A stretch of 64,000 bases of DNA from an uncultured Alphaproteobacteria bacterium (GCA_958295725.1 OY282368.1:2502001-2566000); one strand, 5' to 3'; shown: positions 9,854 through 20,365, counted from the first letter of the stretch. Notes: a model not told the origin generated them from the sequence alone. Numbers and translations are program-made.

Positions 9854-10039
9854 CGATTTTCTCCTTATCTCCACCGCCTGCGCATTCCGGTGCAGCGGAA
9901 CAAAGCGATGCAAGTGGTGATTGTACTGTGCAGCGACCGGCGTAGGTCAATTTTCAAACGCGCCATCACCAGCGTGGTCGCGAATGGTGTCTCCAACGAC
10001 CTGCGACATGTGGCGCATCACATGTGGCGCATCAGAAGA

Positions 10040-10399
10040 TCTCGCGTGGACGCCGTCGTCCGGGAACGTGCCCGGAGACGACTCGTGCGCGGCGGGTGAG
10101 TAGCCCCTCGTGAACGCCAGCCGCACCTCGCCTTGAGCCGGACCTGGACGACGCCGCTCTGGCCGGGGTGGGAGGTGAAGACGGTCGTGCCGGTCGGGTT
10201 TCCCGACAACGTGTACTGTCCGGTGGAGACAGACGCAGTGCCGAAGCGGCGACCGGTCTGCGCGCACGGATCTGCGCGCCGTTCAGGTTGTTTTCGGTCA
10301 GCAGCCCCGGATTGCTGCTATGGTAAAAGACACGTTCGCGGCGGCCGGCTGCGCGCAGAGCAGCAGCGCCGCGAGGGCCAACGGCCAGAAGGCGATCAT
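10040..10399 (-). pseudogene. Decayed secreted-protein gene (signal peptide plus N-terminal domain)
   Basis: From an ATG at 10399 the frame encodes a clear signal peptide (MIAFWPLALAALLLCAQPAA) and stops at 10298 after 33 codons. The protein continues in a second frame (LLTENNLNGAQI) and then a third (TGQYTLSGNPTGTTVFTS, then HPGQSGVVQVRLK), so at least two frameshifts separate the pieces. The combined sequence looks like the start of a secreted or surface protein similar in style to the neighbouring adhesin. The start codon is 3 bases downstream of a 15-base C run on this strand. It could be a true pseudogene or reflect base-call errors near low-complexity sequence. Confidence 0.6.
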
Positions 10400-10402
10400 T
10401 GC

Positions 10403-10417
10403 GGGGGGGGGGGGGGG
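10403..10417 (-). repeat. 15-base homopolymer (poly-C on the minus strand) next to a start codon
   Basis: Fifteen consecutive G on the plus strand, read as C on the minus strand, end 3 bases before the ATG of the secreted-protein pseudogene. Long G/C runs are slippage-prone and in other bacteria switch surface genes on and off. Here the run would change the spacing between upstream signals and the start codon. It is also a classic place for sequencing error. Confidence 0.8.
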
Positions 10418-10554
10418 TAAAACGCGCCACGCAAGGCCGCAGACGCACACCCGGATCGGTTCCGGAAAACCGGGACCCCTCCGGGTGCGTTCCGGGCGCC
10501 GCCTTCGCCATGGGGGCGATTCAATTCCACGGACGCCGGCGCGTGTCAATCCCG

Positions 10555-10765
10555 TGTCCTGGTTCAGGACATATGAGACGGAGGGGGTTCTTCGGCTGTG
10601 TGTTTGGCAAGGTACTGGACAGGGGTATGTCCGCCAAGGGCCCGGTGCGGTCTGAAGGTGTTGAATTCATCGGCGAAGGCGTCGATCCATCGGTCGATGT
10701 GGTCGAGGTTGTCGTCGGGCAGGTCTCATATGGCGTAGAACTCGCATCGTCAGGCGCCGTTGTTG
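10555..10765 (-). mobile_element. IS481-type element, left-end remnant
   Basis: It starts with TGTCCTGGTTCAGGACATAT and follows the left end of the complete copy at 34141 for about 210 bp, covering the last ~65 codons of the transposase. It is more diverged than the 4624 copy and is cut off within the transposase gene. It lies 70 bp upstream of ettA, so the natural upstream region of ettA has been replaced. Confidence 0.88.
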
Positions 10766-10836
10766 TGGGCGCGGGGATGATTGCCTAAAACACGGGCCGG
10801 TGACGTCCCGACCGGTCACTCGCTCCGGGAAAGCGC

Positions 10837-12519
10837 ATGGCCTCTTACCGATACGTCTTCACGATGGTCGGCCTCGCGAAGTCCTATCCGGGCGGTCGCG
10901 AGATTCTCAAGGACATCCATCTGTCGTTTCTCCCCGGCGCTAAAATCGGCGTCCTGGGATACAACGGCGCCGGGAAATCCACCCTTCTGCGCATCATGGC
11001 CGGGGTCGAGACCGAGTTCGACGGCGAAGCCTGGGCCGCGGATGGCGCGAGGGTCGGATATCTGCCTCAGGAACCGGAGCTCGACGCGACAAAGGACGTG
11101 CTCGGCAACGTCACGGAAGGCGTGGCGGAGGCCAAGGCGTTGCTCGACCGATTCGAGGAAGTCAGCGCGCGATTCGCCGAACCTCTTGACGAGGACGAGA
11201 TGCGGGCCCTGATCGACGAACAGGGCGCGTTGCAGGAGCGGATCGAGGCTCGGGACGCTTGGGAACTCGACCGCCACATCGACATCGCGATGGACGCGCT
11301 TCGCTGTCCGCCCGGCGACGCCCGGGTGTCGACGCTCTCCGGCGGCGAGCGGCGGCGAGTCGCGCTATGTCGCCTCCTGTTGTCGCACCCCGACCTGCTG
11401 CTTCTGGACGAGCCGACCAACCATCTGGACGCGGAGTCGGTCGCCTGGCTCGAGCGCTTTCTCCATGACTATCCGGGGACCGTGGTCGCCGTCACGCATG
11501 ATCGCTATTTCCTCGACAACGTCGCCGGCTGGATCCTGGAACTGGATCGCGGCCGCGGCCTGCCCTTCGAGGGCAACTATTCGTCATGGCTCCAACGGAA
11601 GCAGGCGCGTCTCGAGCGGGAAGGCAGGCAGGAAGAGGCGCGGCGGCGCTCGCTCGCACACGAGCTCGAGTGGATTCGCCAGGCGCCCCGGGCGCGCCAA
11701 GCGAAGAGCAAGGCGCGAGTCAACGCCTACGAGGCTCTGCTCTCCGAAGAGTTCGAACGGTCCCGTGAAAAGGCCCAGATCATGATTCCCTCCGGCTCCC
11801 GTCTCGGTGATCTCGTTCTGGACGCCGAACACGTCCGCAAGGGTTTCGACGACCGCCTCTTGATCGACGACCTTTCCTTTCGCGTTCCCCCGGGGGCCAT
11901 CGTGGGAATCGTCGGGCCGAACGCGGCCGGCAAGACCACCTTGTTCCGCATGATCGTCGGCGAGGAGACAGCGGACTCCGGCAACCTGCGTCTGGGCGAC
12001 TCGGTGGTGTTGGGTTATGTCGACCAGTCCCGCGACGCGCTGGACCCGGACCGCACGGTCTGGGAGGAGGTATCCGGCGGGCTCGACGAGATCGAGTTGG
12101 GAAAACGGACGATGGCGAGTCGAGCCTACGTCGGCGCCTTCAATTTCCGTGGAGCCGACCAGCAGAAGAAGGTCGGCCAGCTCTCGGGCGGCGAGCGCAA
12201 CCGCGTCCATCTCGCGAGAATCCTCAAGTCGGGGGCGAATCTCATTTTGTTGGACGAACCGACCAACGATCTCGACGTCGATACGCTACGGGCGCTGGAG
12301 GACGCTCTCCTGGAATTCGCGGGCTGCGCGATGGTGATCAGCCATGACCGCTGGTTCCTGGACCGGACGGCCACCCACATCCTGGCGTTCGAGGGCGACA
12401 GCCGTGTCGAGTGGTTCGAGGGCAATTACGCGGCATACGAGGAAGACCGCCGCCGCCGATTCGGCGACGAGACCGCCCGGCCGCATCGCATCGGGTACAA
12501 GCCCCTGAGTCGGACGTAG
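10837..12519 (+). CDS. ettA: Energy-dependent translational throttle protein EttA
   Basis: A 560-residue ABC-F protein with two ATPase cassettes and no membrane part; EttA binds the ribosomal E site and gates the first elongation step according to the ATP/ADP ratio. The N-terminus (YRYVFTMVGLAKSYPGGREI) is the EttA signature. Walker A motifs are GYNGAGKST (near 41) and GPNAAGKTT (near 356). ABC signatures LSGGERRR and LSGGERNR and Walker B motifs LLLLDEPTNHLD and LILLDEPTNDLD are intact. The linker between cassettes is long and charged (about 240-310), as expected. Length matches the family. The start ATG is preceded by CCGGGAAAG. Confidence 0.96.
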   Translation: MASYRYVFTMVGLAKSYPGGREILKDIHLSFLPGAKIGVLGYNGAGKSTLLRIMAGVETEFDGEAWAADGARVGYLPQEPELDATKDVLGNVTEGVAEAKALLDRFEEVSARFAEPLDEDEMRALIDEQGALQERIEARDAWELDRHIDIAMDALRCPPGDARVSTLSGGERRRVALCRLLLSHPDLLLLDEPTNHLDAESVAWLERFLHDYPGTVVAVTHDRYFLDNVAGWILELDRGRGLPFEGNYSSWLQRKQARLEREGRQEEARRRSLAHELEWIRQAPRARQAKSKARVNAYEALLSEEFERSREKAQIMIPSGSRLGDLVLDAEHVRKGFDDRLLIDDLSFRVPPGAIVGIVGPNAAGKTTLFRMIVGEETADSGNLRLGDSVVLGYVDQSRDALDPDRTVWEEVSGGLDEIELGKRTMASRAYVGAFNFRGADQQKKVGQLSGGERNRVHLARILKSGANLILLDEPTNDLDVDTLRALEDALLEFAGCAMVISHDRWFLDRTATHILAFEGDSRVEWFEGNYAAYEEDRRRRFGDETARPHRIGYKPLSRT

Positions 12520-12589
12520 GGCGCTTTCTCCTCTGGACGAAGCGCGGCGAGATCCTGACCGTGGCGGTCCGGGTTCGACGAGAACCGCT

Positions 12590-13201
12590 CTACTCGGCGG
12601 GTCGGACTCTCTCCCGCAGCTCGGCGATCAGGCTCTCGATACTCCCGCCGCCGCGCCGGATCATCGACGCGAATTCCTCGCGCTGGGTAATCACGGTGCT
12701 CACGCCTTCGACGATGATATCGACGATCTTGTGATCGCCGCCCTTCGTCCGCACGCGCCAGTCGACCCGGATCGACGGTCCGTCCAGCGTGTTTATCCGG
12801 CTCGACACGATCGTGTCGCGCTCATTGACTTCGCGCTCTTCGTCCACCGTCAGCGTTTCACCGGAATACTGCCGGAACCGACCGGCATAGGTACGGACGA
12901 TGAAATCCGCGAACAGCGACCGGTATTCCTTTCGCTGCTCCCCGGTCGCCCGCCGCCAATGGCGGCCCAGTACGAAGCGGCTGATGGTGTCGATGTCGAA
13001 GCTCTCGCGGAAAAGCCGCCCGAACTCCTCGAACCGGGCCTCGTCGGAAACGTTTTCCCTGGTGATCGCCGCGATCGTTTTCTCGCCCAGGGCTTCGATG
13101 AACCGCGTGGAGCCGGGCGCTCCGGCGGACACCGACGGCGCGCAAAGCAGCGCGAGCAGCGCGAAGGTCGATACGACGGGGCCGGGACGACGCATGGGCA
13201 T
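12590..13201 (-). CDS. mlaC: MlaC-type phospholipid-binding periplasmic protein
   Basis: A 203-residue protein of the MlaC/Ttg2D family, which shuttles phospholipids between the outer-membrane MlaA complex and the inner-membrane MlaFEDB transporter. A signal peptide (TFALLALLCAPSVSAGAP) is followed by the family core with FGRLFRESFDIDTISRFVLG and RHWRRATGEQRKEYRSLFAD. Two ATGs, at 13201 and 13195, are possible. The open frame extends to 13591 only as a shadow of mlaA. The stop of mlaA is 14 bases upstream, so the two are one operon. The ABC subunits are not in this window. Confidence 0.9.
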   Translation of the reverse strand: MPMRRPGPVVSTFALLALLCAPSVSAGAPGSTRFIEALGEKTIAAITRENVSDEARFEEFGRLFRESFDIDTISRFVLGRHWRRATGEQRKEYRSLFADFIVRTYAGRFRQYSGETLTVDEEREVNERDTIVSSRINTLDGPSIRVDWRVRTKGGDHKIVDIIVEGVSTVITQREEFASMIRRGGGSIESLIAELRERVRPAE

Positions 13202-13215
13202 GACTTGGCGAAAGG

Positions 13216-14028
13216 CTACTTGACGACGGACGAGGCGCGGTCGGTTTCCGACTCTTCGTCCTCGTCCCACGGAATTTCCGGGATTGGCGCGGACCGCGGG
13301 GGCCTGCCGTTGCGGATCTCGTCTTCGCGGCGTTGCCTGTAGAGGCTGCGCACGGTGGCGTAGAAGTCGATGGCGCCGCGCTCGATCTCGTCGAGGGTCT
13401 CGATGTTGCGGGAGCGGGCGTCGATGGCTTCCATGCCGGAGTGGATCCAGGGGACGGCGGCGTGTTCCGCGTCGCGCGCGTACCGGGACACGGGGTCCGC
13501 GAGTGTCTGGCCGGCGAGGCCGGCGGTGTCCCGGACCGACGACGGCCCCAGCAACGGCAGCACGAGATAGGGCCCTTCGTCGATGCCCCATACGGCCAGC
13601 GTCTGGCCCAGGTCCTCGTCGTGAAATTCGATCCCTGTAACCTCGAACAGCCCGCCGAGCCCGACGATGGTGTTCGCCATGAAACGGCCGCCGGTTTCGC
13701 CGGCGCGGTCCTTTTCCCCTTGCAGCAGGTCGTTCGCCAATATCATCGGCGACTTCAGGTTATTGAGAAAGTTCGTCACCATCGTCCGGCCGAAGTCGGG
13801 AACGACCCCACGATAGGCCCGGGCCACCGGTTCCAGCAGCACCCGGTCGACCGCGCGGTTGAATTCGAACATGGCCCGGTTGAACGGCTCCAGGGGATCG
13901 TTGATCGCCGCGAGTTCGGCCCGCGCCTCGGCGTCGTCGGCCGGCGGAATCGCGCAGGCGGTCAAGACGACGCCCGCGGCGAGCGCGGCGCCCGCCGTCC
14001 GAATCGCGAATGTACCGGTCGAAGTCAC
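13216..14028 (-). CDS. mlaA: MlaA family lipoprotein (VacJ)
   Basis: A 270-residue outer-membrane lipoprotein that removes misplaced phospholipids from the outer leaflet. The lipobox LTAC is at residues 22-25. Family blocks are INDPLEPFNRAMFEFN near 42, the GGRFMANTIVGLGGLF block near 113 and GIDEGPYLVLPLLGPSSVRD near 149. It is the upstream gene of the mlaA-mlaC pair. The C-terminal tail is acidic and Arg-rich and lies beyond the conserved domain. Confidence 0.94.
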   Translation of the reverse strand: MTSTGTFAIRTAGAALAAGVVLTACAIPPADDAEARAELAAINDPLEPFNRAMFEFNRAVDRVLLEPVARAYRGVVPDFGRTMVTNFLNNLKSPMILANDLLQGEKDRAGETGGRFMANTIVGLGGLFEVTGIEFHDEDLGQTLAVWGIDEGPYLVLPLLGPSSVRDTAGLAGQTLADPVSRYARDAEHAAVPWIHSGMEAIDARSRNIETLDEIERGAIDFYATVRSLYRQRREDEIRNGRPPRSAPIPEIPWDEDEESETDRASSVVK

Positions 14029-14186
14029 GAAACCGTCCCGCCAACCTCCGCCGTTCGACCCCCGGAGTTCGTTCGCCCGACGTCACGGCCGCACCCGGCT
14101 CCGGGGCCGTGTCAATATCATAGCTCGAGTTTGAACGCCAGGGAGGCGCGGCGGTGACAATGCACCAGCGCGTCGTGGATTTTTTA

Positions 14187-14215
14187 TTGAGAATTATATA
14201 ACGATATGTTTATAT
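14187..14215 (+). promoter_or_regulatory. Predicted sigma-70 promoter of the metF/metH operon
   Basis: TTGAGA at 14187-14192 and TTATAT at 14210-14215 are separated by 17 bases, a near-consensus housekeeping promoter in an AT-rich island of otherwise GC-rich DNA. Transcription would start near 14222, so translation cannot begin at the ATG at 14214. Confidence 0.7.
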
Positions 14216-14220
14216 GATTC
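14191..14220. promoter_or_regulatory. Palindromic operator overlapping the met promoter
   Basis: A 30-bp imperfect palindrome (24 of 30 positions match their reverse complement) with outer arms GAAT/ATTC and inner core ATATAA...TTATAT. It covers the spacer and -10 element of the promoter, so a bound regulator should block transcription. The first gene of the operon encodes an ArsR-type DNA-binding protein. The arrangement fits autoregulation like that known for SahR-type ArsR regulators of methionine-cycle genes; that match is inference. Confidence 0.75.
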
Positions 14221-14267
14221 TCGATTTGGAATTCGATCGCGTGACGCCTCGTTCCCGACACGAACCC

Positions 14268-15227
14268 ATGAATACGCTTTTGAACGCCCTGCGCGCGGCC
14301 GCCGAACCGACCCGGCTGCGCCTTCTCGCGCTCTGCGGGGAAGCCGAACTCACGGTAACCGAGCTGACCTGGATTCTGGGGCAGAGTCAGCCCCGCGTGT
14401 CGCGGCATCTCAAGGTATTGTGCGAGGCCGGGTTGCTGGACCGGTTCCGGGAAGGAACATGGGCCTTCTACAGGCAGGCCGATGCCGGAGAGCCGGGCGG
14501 GCTGGCGCGGACGCTCATGGCGCTCATCCCCCGGCATGACGCGGAGTTGGTCCGGGATTTCGAGCGGCTCGAAGCGGTCAAGGAATCGCGGGCCGTCGCC
14601 GCGGCCGCCTATTTCCGCGCGAACGCCACGCGCTGGGATGAAATTCGCTCCCTCTACGTGCCGGAGTCGGACGTCGAAACGGTTCTTCTCTCGGTGTTCG
14701 CCGGCCGGCGTATCGGCGAATTCCTGGATATCGGCACCGGAACCGGCCGGATACTGGAACTGTTCGCCGACCGGTTCCATCGCGGTATCGGCATCGACCT
14801 TTCCCACGACATGCTGGCGGTCGCGCGCGCGAACCTGGAGCGCGCGGGACACGGCCATTGCCAGGTCCGGCATGGCGACATGTATCACCTGCCCCTGTCC
14901 GGCGAGAGCGTGGACGCGGTGACGTTTCACCAAGTCCTCCACTTCGCTTCCGATCCCGCCGCGGCCATAGCCGAGGCGGCCCGGGTTCTGCGTCCCGGCG
15001 TCGGCACCGCCTTGGCCATCGTCGACTTCGCGCCGCACGAGCTCGAGTTCCTCCGCGAGGAGCACACGCATCGACGCCTCGGCTTTTCCGACGTGGAAGT
15101 CGTGGAGTGGCTGGAAGCCGCGCGCCTCGTTCCCGGCGGCCGCGTCCGGCTGGAAGGCGACCCGCTCACCGTCGTCGTCTGGGCGGCGACGAAAGTGGAC
15201 GCCGGGGAACGGCGGGCGGCGGCATGA
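14268..15227 (+). CDS. ArsR-type regulator fused to a SAM-dependent methyltransferase
   Basis: A 319-residue two-domain protein. Residues about 1-85 form an ArsR winged helix ([20 protein letters not shown], then [18 protein letters not shown]) with no metal-binding Cys cluster. Residues about 145-280 form a class I methyltransferase with motif [16 protein letters not shown]. Fusions of this type stand upstream of metF in alphaproteobacteria. A likely role is to sense SAM or SAH and repress the operon. The open frame allows an ATG at 14214, but that lies inside the -10/operator; 14268 (MNTLLNAL) is the first plausible ATG. Its stop overlaps the metF start in ATGA, implying translational coupling. 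Confidence 0.88.
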   Translation: MNTLLNALRAAAEPTRLRLLALCGEAELTVTELTWILGQSQPRVSRHLKVLCEAGLLDRFREGTWAFYRQADAGEPGGLARTLMALIPRHDAELVRDFERLEAVKESRAVAAAAYFRANATRWDEIRSLYVPESDVETVLLSVFAGRRIGEFLDIGTGTGRILELFADRFHRGIGIDLSHDMLAVARANLERAGHGHCQVRHGDMYHLPLSGESVDAVTFHQVLHFASDPAAAIAEAARVLRPGVGTALAIVDFAPHELEFLREEHTHRRLGFSDVEVVEWLEAARLVPGGRVRLEGDPLTVVVWAATKVDAGERRAAA

Positions 15228-16153
15228 CGACCGACGCCGCGATCCAACCCGTGGTCGATCGGCTGAGCGCGCTCGCGCTCAGGTTCTCGGGAATGGTGAA
15301 TCTCAGGGTTTCGTTCGAGTTCTTCCCGCCGAGGACGGGGGAGATGGAACGGATGTTGTGGAAGTCGATCCCCCGGCTCGCTCCGATCGAACCGGACTTC
15401 GTGTCCGTCACCTATGGCGCGGGCGGCGGCACGCGCGACCGCACGCACGCCACGGTCCGCCGTATCCTCGAGGAGACGACCCTGACGCCCGCGGCGCACC
15501 TGACCTGCATTGCCGAGACCCGGGACGAGGTGGACGACGTCGCCCGCGCCTACCGGGAGGCGGGCGTGCGGCACATCGTGGCTCTGCGGGGAGACCCGCC
15601 GGAGCCCGGCGCGGCCTACGCGCCCCATCCGGGGGGATACCGGTACGCCGCCGACCTGGTCGAAGGCCTCAACCGGATCGCCGACTTCGATATTTCGGTC
15701 GCCGCATATCCCGAAACCCACCCCGAGGCGCCGAGCGCGGACTTCGATCTCGACAATCTCAAGCGCAAGATCGACGCGGGTGCCCGGCGCGCGATCACCC
15801 AGTTCTTCTTCGACACCGAGGTGTTCCTGCGTTTTCGGGATCGTATCCGGCGGGCGGGGGTCGACGTACCGCTGATTCCGGGAATCCTTCCGGTGACGAA
15901 CTTCGATCGGGTGGTCCACTTCGCCAGCATGTGCGGGACCGGCGTCCCCGGCTGGCTTTCGCGCCTCTTCGAGCCCCTGGGCCGGGATCCGGAGACCCGC
16001 AAGCTCGTCGCCGCCATGGTGGCGGGGGAGCAATGCCGCATTCTGGCAGGCGAAGGCGTTTCGCGCTTCCATTTCTACACGCTCAACCGGGCCGACCTGA
16101 CCTTCGCCATGTGCCACGCGCTGGGGCTGCGCGCACCCGCGGACGACGGTTAG
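15224..16153 (+). CDS. metF: 5,10-methylenetetrahydrofolate reductase
   Basis: A 309-residue FAD enzyme that makes 5-methyl-THF, the methyl donor for MetH. The N-terminal block [17 protein letters not shown] carries the catalytic Glu. [15 protein letters not shown] and the [10 protein letters not shown] block, which binds FAD and NADH, are present. [14 protein letters not shown] near 190 is also conserved. The ATG at 15224 overlaps the stop of the upstream regulator by ATGA. A longer open frame from 14858 is a shadow of the regulator gene. Only 14 bases separate it from metH. Confidence 0.96.
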   Translation: MTTDAAIQPVVDRLSALALRFSGMVNLRVSFEFFPPRTGEMERMLWKSIPRLAPIEPDFVSVTYGAGGGTRDRTHATVRRILEETTLTPAAHLTCIAETRDEVDDVARAYREAGVRHIVALRGDPPEPGAAYAPHPGGYRYAADLVEGLNRIADFDISVAAYPETHPEAPSADFDLDNLKRKIDAGARRAITQFFFDTEVFLRFRDRIRRAGVDVPLIPGILPVTNFDRVVHFASMCGTGVPGWLSRLFEPLGRDPETRKLVAAMVAGEQCRILAGEGVSRFHFYTLNRADLTFAMCHALGLRAPADDG

Positions 16154-16167
16154 GCGCGAGGCCGACC

Positions 16168-19100
16168 GTGCGCGATACCGTTCCGCGCTCCGACTCCTCG
16201 GAGACTCTCGAGCTCCTGCTCGACGAGAGAATCCTTCTGCTCGATGGAGCCATGGGGACGATGATCCAGGGGTACGGTCTCGGCGAGGCCGACTTCCGCG
16301 GCGAACGGTTCGCCGACCATTCCCGGGATCTCGCGGGCGACAACGACCTCCTGACTCTCACGCGGCCGGAGGTGATACGGGAAATCCACCGCGCCTTCCT
16401 GGATGCCGGAGCGGACATCGTCGAGACGAACACCTTCAACGCGACGTCGATTTCGCAAGCCGACTACGGGCTACAGCGCCTCGCCTACGAGCTCAATCGC
16501 GAGGGCGCGCGTCTCGCGCGCGACGTCGCGGACGAGGTCGCCGCGACGACCCCGGACAAGCCGCGGTTCGTCGCCGGCGTTCTCGGCCCGACCAATCGAA
16601 CGGCGTCGATCTCGCCCGACGTGAACGACCCGGGTTTCCGGAACGTTTCGTTCGATACCCTGGCGGCCGCTTATACCGAGGCGGTCCGCGGCCTGATCGA
16701 CGGCGGCGCGGACATCGTTCTGATCGAGACGATATTCGATACGTTGAATGCCAAGGCGGCCATCTACGCGGTGAGGAAGCACTTCGATACCCACGGAGTC
16801 CGGCGGCCGGTGATGATCTCCGGCACGATCACGGACGCCTCCGGGCGCACGCTCTCCGGGCAGACGGCGGAGGCGTTCTGGAATTCCGTCGCGCACGCGA
16901 GGCCGATGTCGGTCGGGTTCAACTGCGCCCTCGGCGCCGAGGCGCTGCGGCCCCATGTCCGAGAACTCGCGCGCGTCGCCGGCATCCCCGTCAGCGTGTA
17001 TCCCAACGCGGGGCTGCCGAACGAATTCGGCGGTTACGACGACACGCCGGCGTTTCTGGCCGAGCAACTCGGAGAATTCGCCGAGAGCGGGTTCGTCAAC
17101 ATCGTCGGCGGGTGCTGCGGCACCACGCCCCGCCACATCCGCGCCATCGCCGAGGCCATCGCCGACTTGCCGCCGCGCGTGCGTCCGGACGTCGAGCCTC
17201 GTTGCCGGCTCAGCGGTCTCGAGCCCCTGACGATCGGGCCGTTGACCGGTTTCGTGAACGTCGGCGAACGGACCAACGTCGCCGGGTCGGCCAAGTTCGC
17301 CGGACTCATCCGCGAGGGCGACTACGCCGCCGGGCTGGAGGTCGCGCGCCAGCAGGTGGAGAACGGCGCCCAGATCATCGACGTCAACATGGACGAGGCG
17401 ATGCTCGACTCCGAGGCCGCCATGGAGACGTTCCTGCGCCTCGTCGCCGCCGAGCCGGACATCTCGCGCGTGCCGGTCATGATCGACTCCTCGAGGTGGT
17501 CGGTCATCGAAACGGGTCTCAAGAACATCCAGGGAAAGGGGATCGTCAATTCGATCAGCCTCAAGGAGGGGGAAGCGGCGTTCATCGAACAGGCCGAGGA
17601 AATCCTGCGCCATGGCGCCGCCGTCGTCGTGATGGCGTTCGACGAGACGGGACAGGCGGACTCGCGCGAGCGCATGGTCGAGATCCTGACGCGCTCCTAC
17701 GGGATATTGACCGAAAAGGTGGGCTTCCCGCCCTGGGACGTCGTTCTCGATCCCAACGTCTTCCCCATCGCCACCGGACTGCGGGAGCACGACAACTTCT
17801 CGGTCGATTTCATCGAGGCCACGCGCATCGTCAAGGAAACATTGCCGCATGCCCTGGTTTCGGGCGGGGTCAGCAACATGTCCTTCTCGTTCCGGGGCAA
17901 CAACGCCGTTCGCGAGGCCATGCATTCGGTGTTCCTGTACCACGCGCTCGAAGCCGGCATGGACATGGGAATCGTCAACGCGGGCCAGCTCGCGGTCTAC
18001 GCCGACATTCCGGAAAGCCTTCGCGAACGCGTCGAGGATGTCGTGCAGAACCGGCGGCCGGACGCGATGGAACGGCTGCTGGCGGTCGCGGACAACGTTC
18101 GGCGCCAGCGCAGGGACCGGGGGCCCGATCTCTCGTGGCGGGAGGGTCCGGTCGAGGAACGGCTGTCCCATGCCCTCGTCGAGGGGATCGGCGATTTCGT
18201 CGTCGACGACACCGAGGAGGCGCGCCTCGCCGCGGACCGTCCCCTCGACGTCATCGAGGGACCGCTGATGAACGGCATGAACATCGTCGGCGACCTGTTC
18301 GGTTCGGGACAGATGTTCCTGCCGCAGGTCGTGAAGAGCGCCCGCGTGATGAAACAGGCCGTGGCCCACCTGATCCCGTTCCTCGATGCGGAAAAGGGGA
18401 GCGGCGGCGAGATCCTGGCCAAGGGCAAGATCGTGACCGCGACCGTGAAGGGCGACGTGCACGATATCGGCAAGAACATCGTCGGCGTGGTGCTTCAGTG
18501 CAACAACTTCGAGGTCATCGATCTCGGCGTCATGGTTCCCTACGCCAGGATACTGGAGACGGCGAAGGCGGAAGGCGCCGACATGATCGGACTCTCCGGC
18601 CTCATCACGCCCTCGCTCGGAGAGATGGAGATCGTGGCCTCGGAGATGAAGCGGGCGGGCTTCACGGCGCCGCTGCTCATCGGCGGCGCGACGACCTCCA
18701 GGGCGCACACCGCCATCAAGATCGCCCCCAACTACGACCACCTGGTCGTTCACGTGGTCGATGCCTCGCGGGCGGTGGGAGTCGCCGGCGCGTTGGTGAG
18801 CGATACCCGGCGCGACCCGTTCGTGGCGGAGATCGAACGAGAATACGCCGGTATCCGGGACGGCTACCGGGGCCGGGACCGGGACGGCCGCCAGCGCACG
18901 CTGCGGAGCGCACGCGAGGCCGGGCTGCCCATCGATTGGGTGTCGGCGGAACCCGCGAAACCGTCCTTCCTGGGGCTGAAGACGTTCGACCCTTACGATC
19001 CGGGCGATCTCGTGGACCGGATCGACTGGACGCCGTTCTTCCGCGCCTGGGAGCTCGCCGGTGCGTTTCCGAGGATACTCGACGATCCGAAGGTCGGACG

Positions 19101-19872
19101 GGCGGCCCGGGACCTCCACGACGACGCGCGGGCGATGCTGGAACGGATCGTGGCGGAGCGATGGCTGACGCCGCGCGGCGTCATCGGCTTTTTCCCGGCG
19201 AACGCCGTGGGCGACGACATCGAGGTCTACGCCGACGAATCACGCGGCGCGGCGCGCGCGCGCTTCCACTTCCTGCGCCAGCAGATGATGAAGAGCACGG
19301 ATCGGGCGAACCTCTCTCTCGCCGATTTCATCGCACCCAGGGAGACGGGCGTCGCCGACTATCTGGGCGGGTTCGCTGTCACCGCGGGGATCGGGATCGA
19401 GGCGAAGCTCGCGGAATTCGAGGCCGCGCACGACGATTACAACGGCATTCTCCTGAAGGCGCTGGCCGACCGGCTCGCCGAGGCGTTCGCCGAGCGCATG
19501 CACGAGCGCGTGCGCAAGGAGTTCTGGGGCTACGCGCCCGACGAGAACCTGGACAACGAGGCGCTGATCCGCGAGGAGTACCGGGGGATTCGGCCGGCGC
19601 CGGGGTATCCGGCCTGTCCGGACCACAGCGAGAAGTCCCTCCTGTTCGACCTTCTCGACGCGCCGCGAAACGCCGGCATCACGCTGACCGAGGGATTCGC
19701 CATGCTGCCCGCCGCGGCGGTTTCCGGGTTCTACTTCGCGCATCCCCGGTCGCGGTACTTCGGCGTAGGCAAGATCGGCCGCGATCAGGTCGAGGACTAT
19801 GCCGCCCGCAAGGGCGTCCCGTTTCCGCGGGCGGAACGCTGGCTGGCCCCGAACCTGGGGTACGAGCCGTAG
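16168..19872 (+). CDS. metH: Cobalamin-dependent methionine synthase
   Basis: A 1234-residue enzyme that transfers the methyl group of 5-methyl-THF through cobalamin to homocysteine. Domains in order: homocysteine-binding (about 15-340) with zinc ligands in FNCALGAE (near 250) and GGCCGTTP (near 314); folate-binding (about 355-620, starting [13 protein letters not shown]); cobalamin-binding cap and Rossmann domain (about 650-900) with D763-x-H765-x-x-G, where His ligates cobalt; and the SAM-binding reactivation domain (about 910-1234). Translation starts at GTG 16168; the frame remains open further upstream only as a metF shadow. Length matches E. coli MetH (about 1227). The organism therefore needs B12. 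Confidence 0.97.
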   Translation: MRDTVPRSDSSETLELLLDERILLLDGAMGTMIQGYGLGEADFRGERFADHSRDLAGDNDLLTLTRPEVIREIHRAFLDAGADIVETNTFNATSISQADYGLQRLAYELNREGARLARDVADEVAATTPDKPRFVAGVLGPTNRTASISPDVNDPGFRNVSFDTLAAAYTEAVRGLIDGGADIVLIETIFDTLNAKAAIYAVRKHFDTHGVRRPVMISGTITDASGRTLSGQTAEAFWNSVAHARPMSVGFNCALGAEALRPHVRELARVAGIPVSVYPNAGLPNEFGGYDDTPAFLAEQLGEFAESGFVNIVGGCCGTTPRHIRAIAEAIADLPPRVRPDVEPRCRLSGLEPLTIGPLTGFVNVGERTNVAGSAKFAGLIREGDYAAGLEVARQQVENGAQIIDVNMDEAMLDSEAAMETFLRLVAAEPDISRVPVMIDSSRWSVIETGLKNIQGKGIVNSISLKEGEAAFIEQAEEILRHGAAVVVMAFDETGQADSRERMVEILTRSYGILTEKVGFPPWDVVLDPNVFPIATGLREHDNFSVDFIEATRIVKETLPHALVSGGVSNMSFSFRGNNAVREAMHSVFLYHALEAGMDMGIVNAGQLAVYADIPESLRERVEDVVQNRRPDAMERLLAVADNVRRQRRDRGPDLSWREGPVEERLSHALVEGIGDFVVDDTEEARLAADRPLDVIEGPLMNGMNIVGDLFGSGQMFLPQVVKSARVMKQAVAHLIPFLDAEKGSGGEILAKGKIVTATVKGDVHDIGKNIVGVVLQCNNFEVIDLGVMVPYARILETAKAEGADMIGLSGLITPSLGEMEIVASEMKRAGFTAPLLIGGATTSRAHTAIKIAPNYDHLVVHVVDASRAVGVAGALVSDTRRDPFVAEIEREYAGIRDGYRGRDRDGRQRTLRSAREAGLPIDWVSAEPAKPSFLGLKTFDPYDPGDLVDRIDWTPFFRAWELAGAFPRILDDPKVGRAARDLHDDARAMLERIVAERWLTPRGVIGFFPANAVGDDIEVYADESRGAARARFHFLRQQMMKSTDRANLSLADFIAPRETGVADYLGGFAVTAGIGIEAKLAEFEAAHDDYNGILLKALADRLAEAFAERMHERVRKEFWGYAPDENLDNEALIREEYRGIRPAPGYPACPDHSEKSLLFDLLDAPRNAGITLTEGFAMLPAAAVSGFYFAHPRSRYFGVGKIGRDQVEDYAARKGVPFPRAERWLAPNLGYEP

Positions 19873-20038
19873 GGCGCGGCTCGCGACTCCCCCGTTCGAT
19901 GTCCGCGCCGCGGCCGCTTCGTCGCGCCAGTCGGCGGGGAGGCGTCCGTCCCGCGCGGGGACGATCGTTGGATTGCCGCCGACCCCTTATGTAAGGTCGG
20001 ATCGAGAACCCGTCCGGATAGCGTGGAGGATCGGATCG

Positions 20039-20365
20039 ATGTCGCTGACAGCGAAGACTTGCGTGCCGTGCCAGGGAGGAATCCCCCCGTTGACCCGTGT
20101 CGAGTCCGAACGGTTGCTCGAGGAGGTTCCCGAGTGGGCCTTGTCCGACGACGGGACGCGGGTCGAACGACGGTTCTCGTTCGACGACTTCGCGAAGGCC
20201 CAAGCCTTCGTCAACAAGGTCGGCGACCTGGCGGAAGAGGAGGGGCACCACCCCGACATCACGTTCGGATGGGGCTACGCCAACGTGGTCTTCTACACGC
20301 ACAAGATCAAGGGACTGCACGAGAACGACTTCATCATGGCGGCCAAGGTCGACCGGTTCGCCTGA
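20039..20365 (+). CDS. 4a-hydroxytetrahydrobiopterin dehydratase (PCD/DCoH family)
   Basis: A 108-residue enzyme that recycles pterin cofactor after aromatic amino acid hydroxylation. The active-site block EEEGHHPDITFGWGYANVVF contains the essential His-His-Pro. The ATG at 20039 has GGAGG 8 bases upstream. The longer open frame to 19799 is a metH shadow. No pterin-dependent hydroxylase gene lies nearby, so its partner is not known. The 166-bp gap after metH contains the near-palindrome CCTTATGTAAGG at 19985-19996. Confidence 0.93.
   Translation: MSLTAKTCVPCQGGIPPLTRVESERLLEEVPEWALSDDGTRVERRFSFDDFAKAQAFVNKVGDLAEEEGHHPDITFGWGYANVVFYTHKIKGLHENDFIMAAKVDRFA

Noticed and set aside
14214-14267. Start of the ArsR-methyltransferase protein at ATG 14214
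   Set aside because: This ATG is within the -10 element and operator palindrome and would lie upstream of the expected transcription start.
17112-19994. A 960-residue plus-strand open frame inside metH
   Set aside because: It is a frame-shifted shadow of metH, whose own frame carries all cobalamin, folate and zinc motifs.
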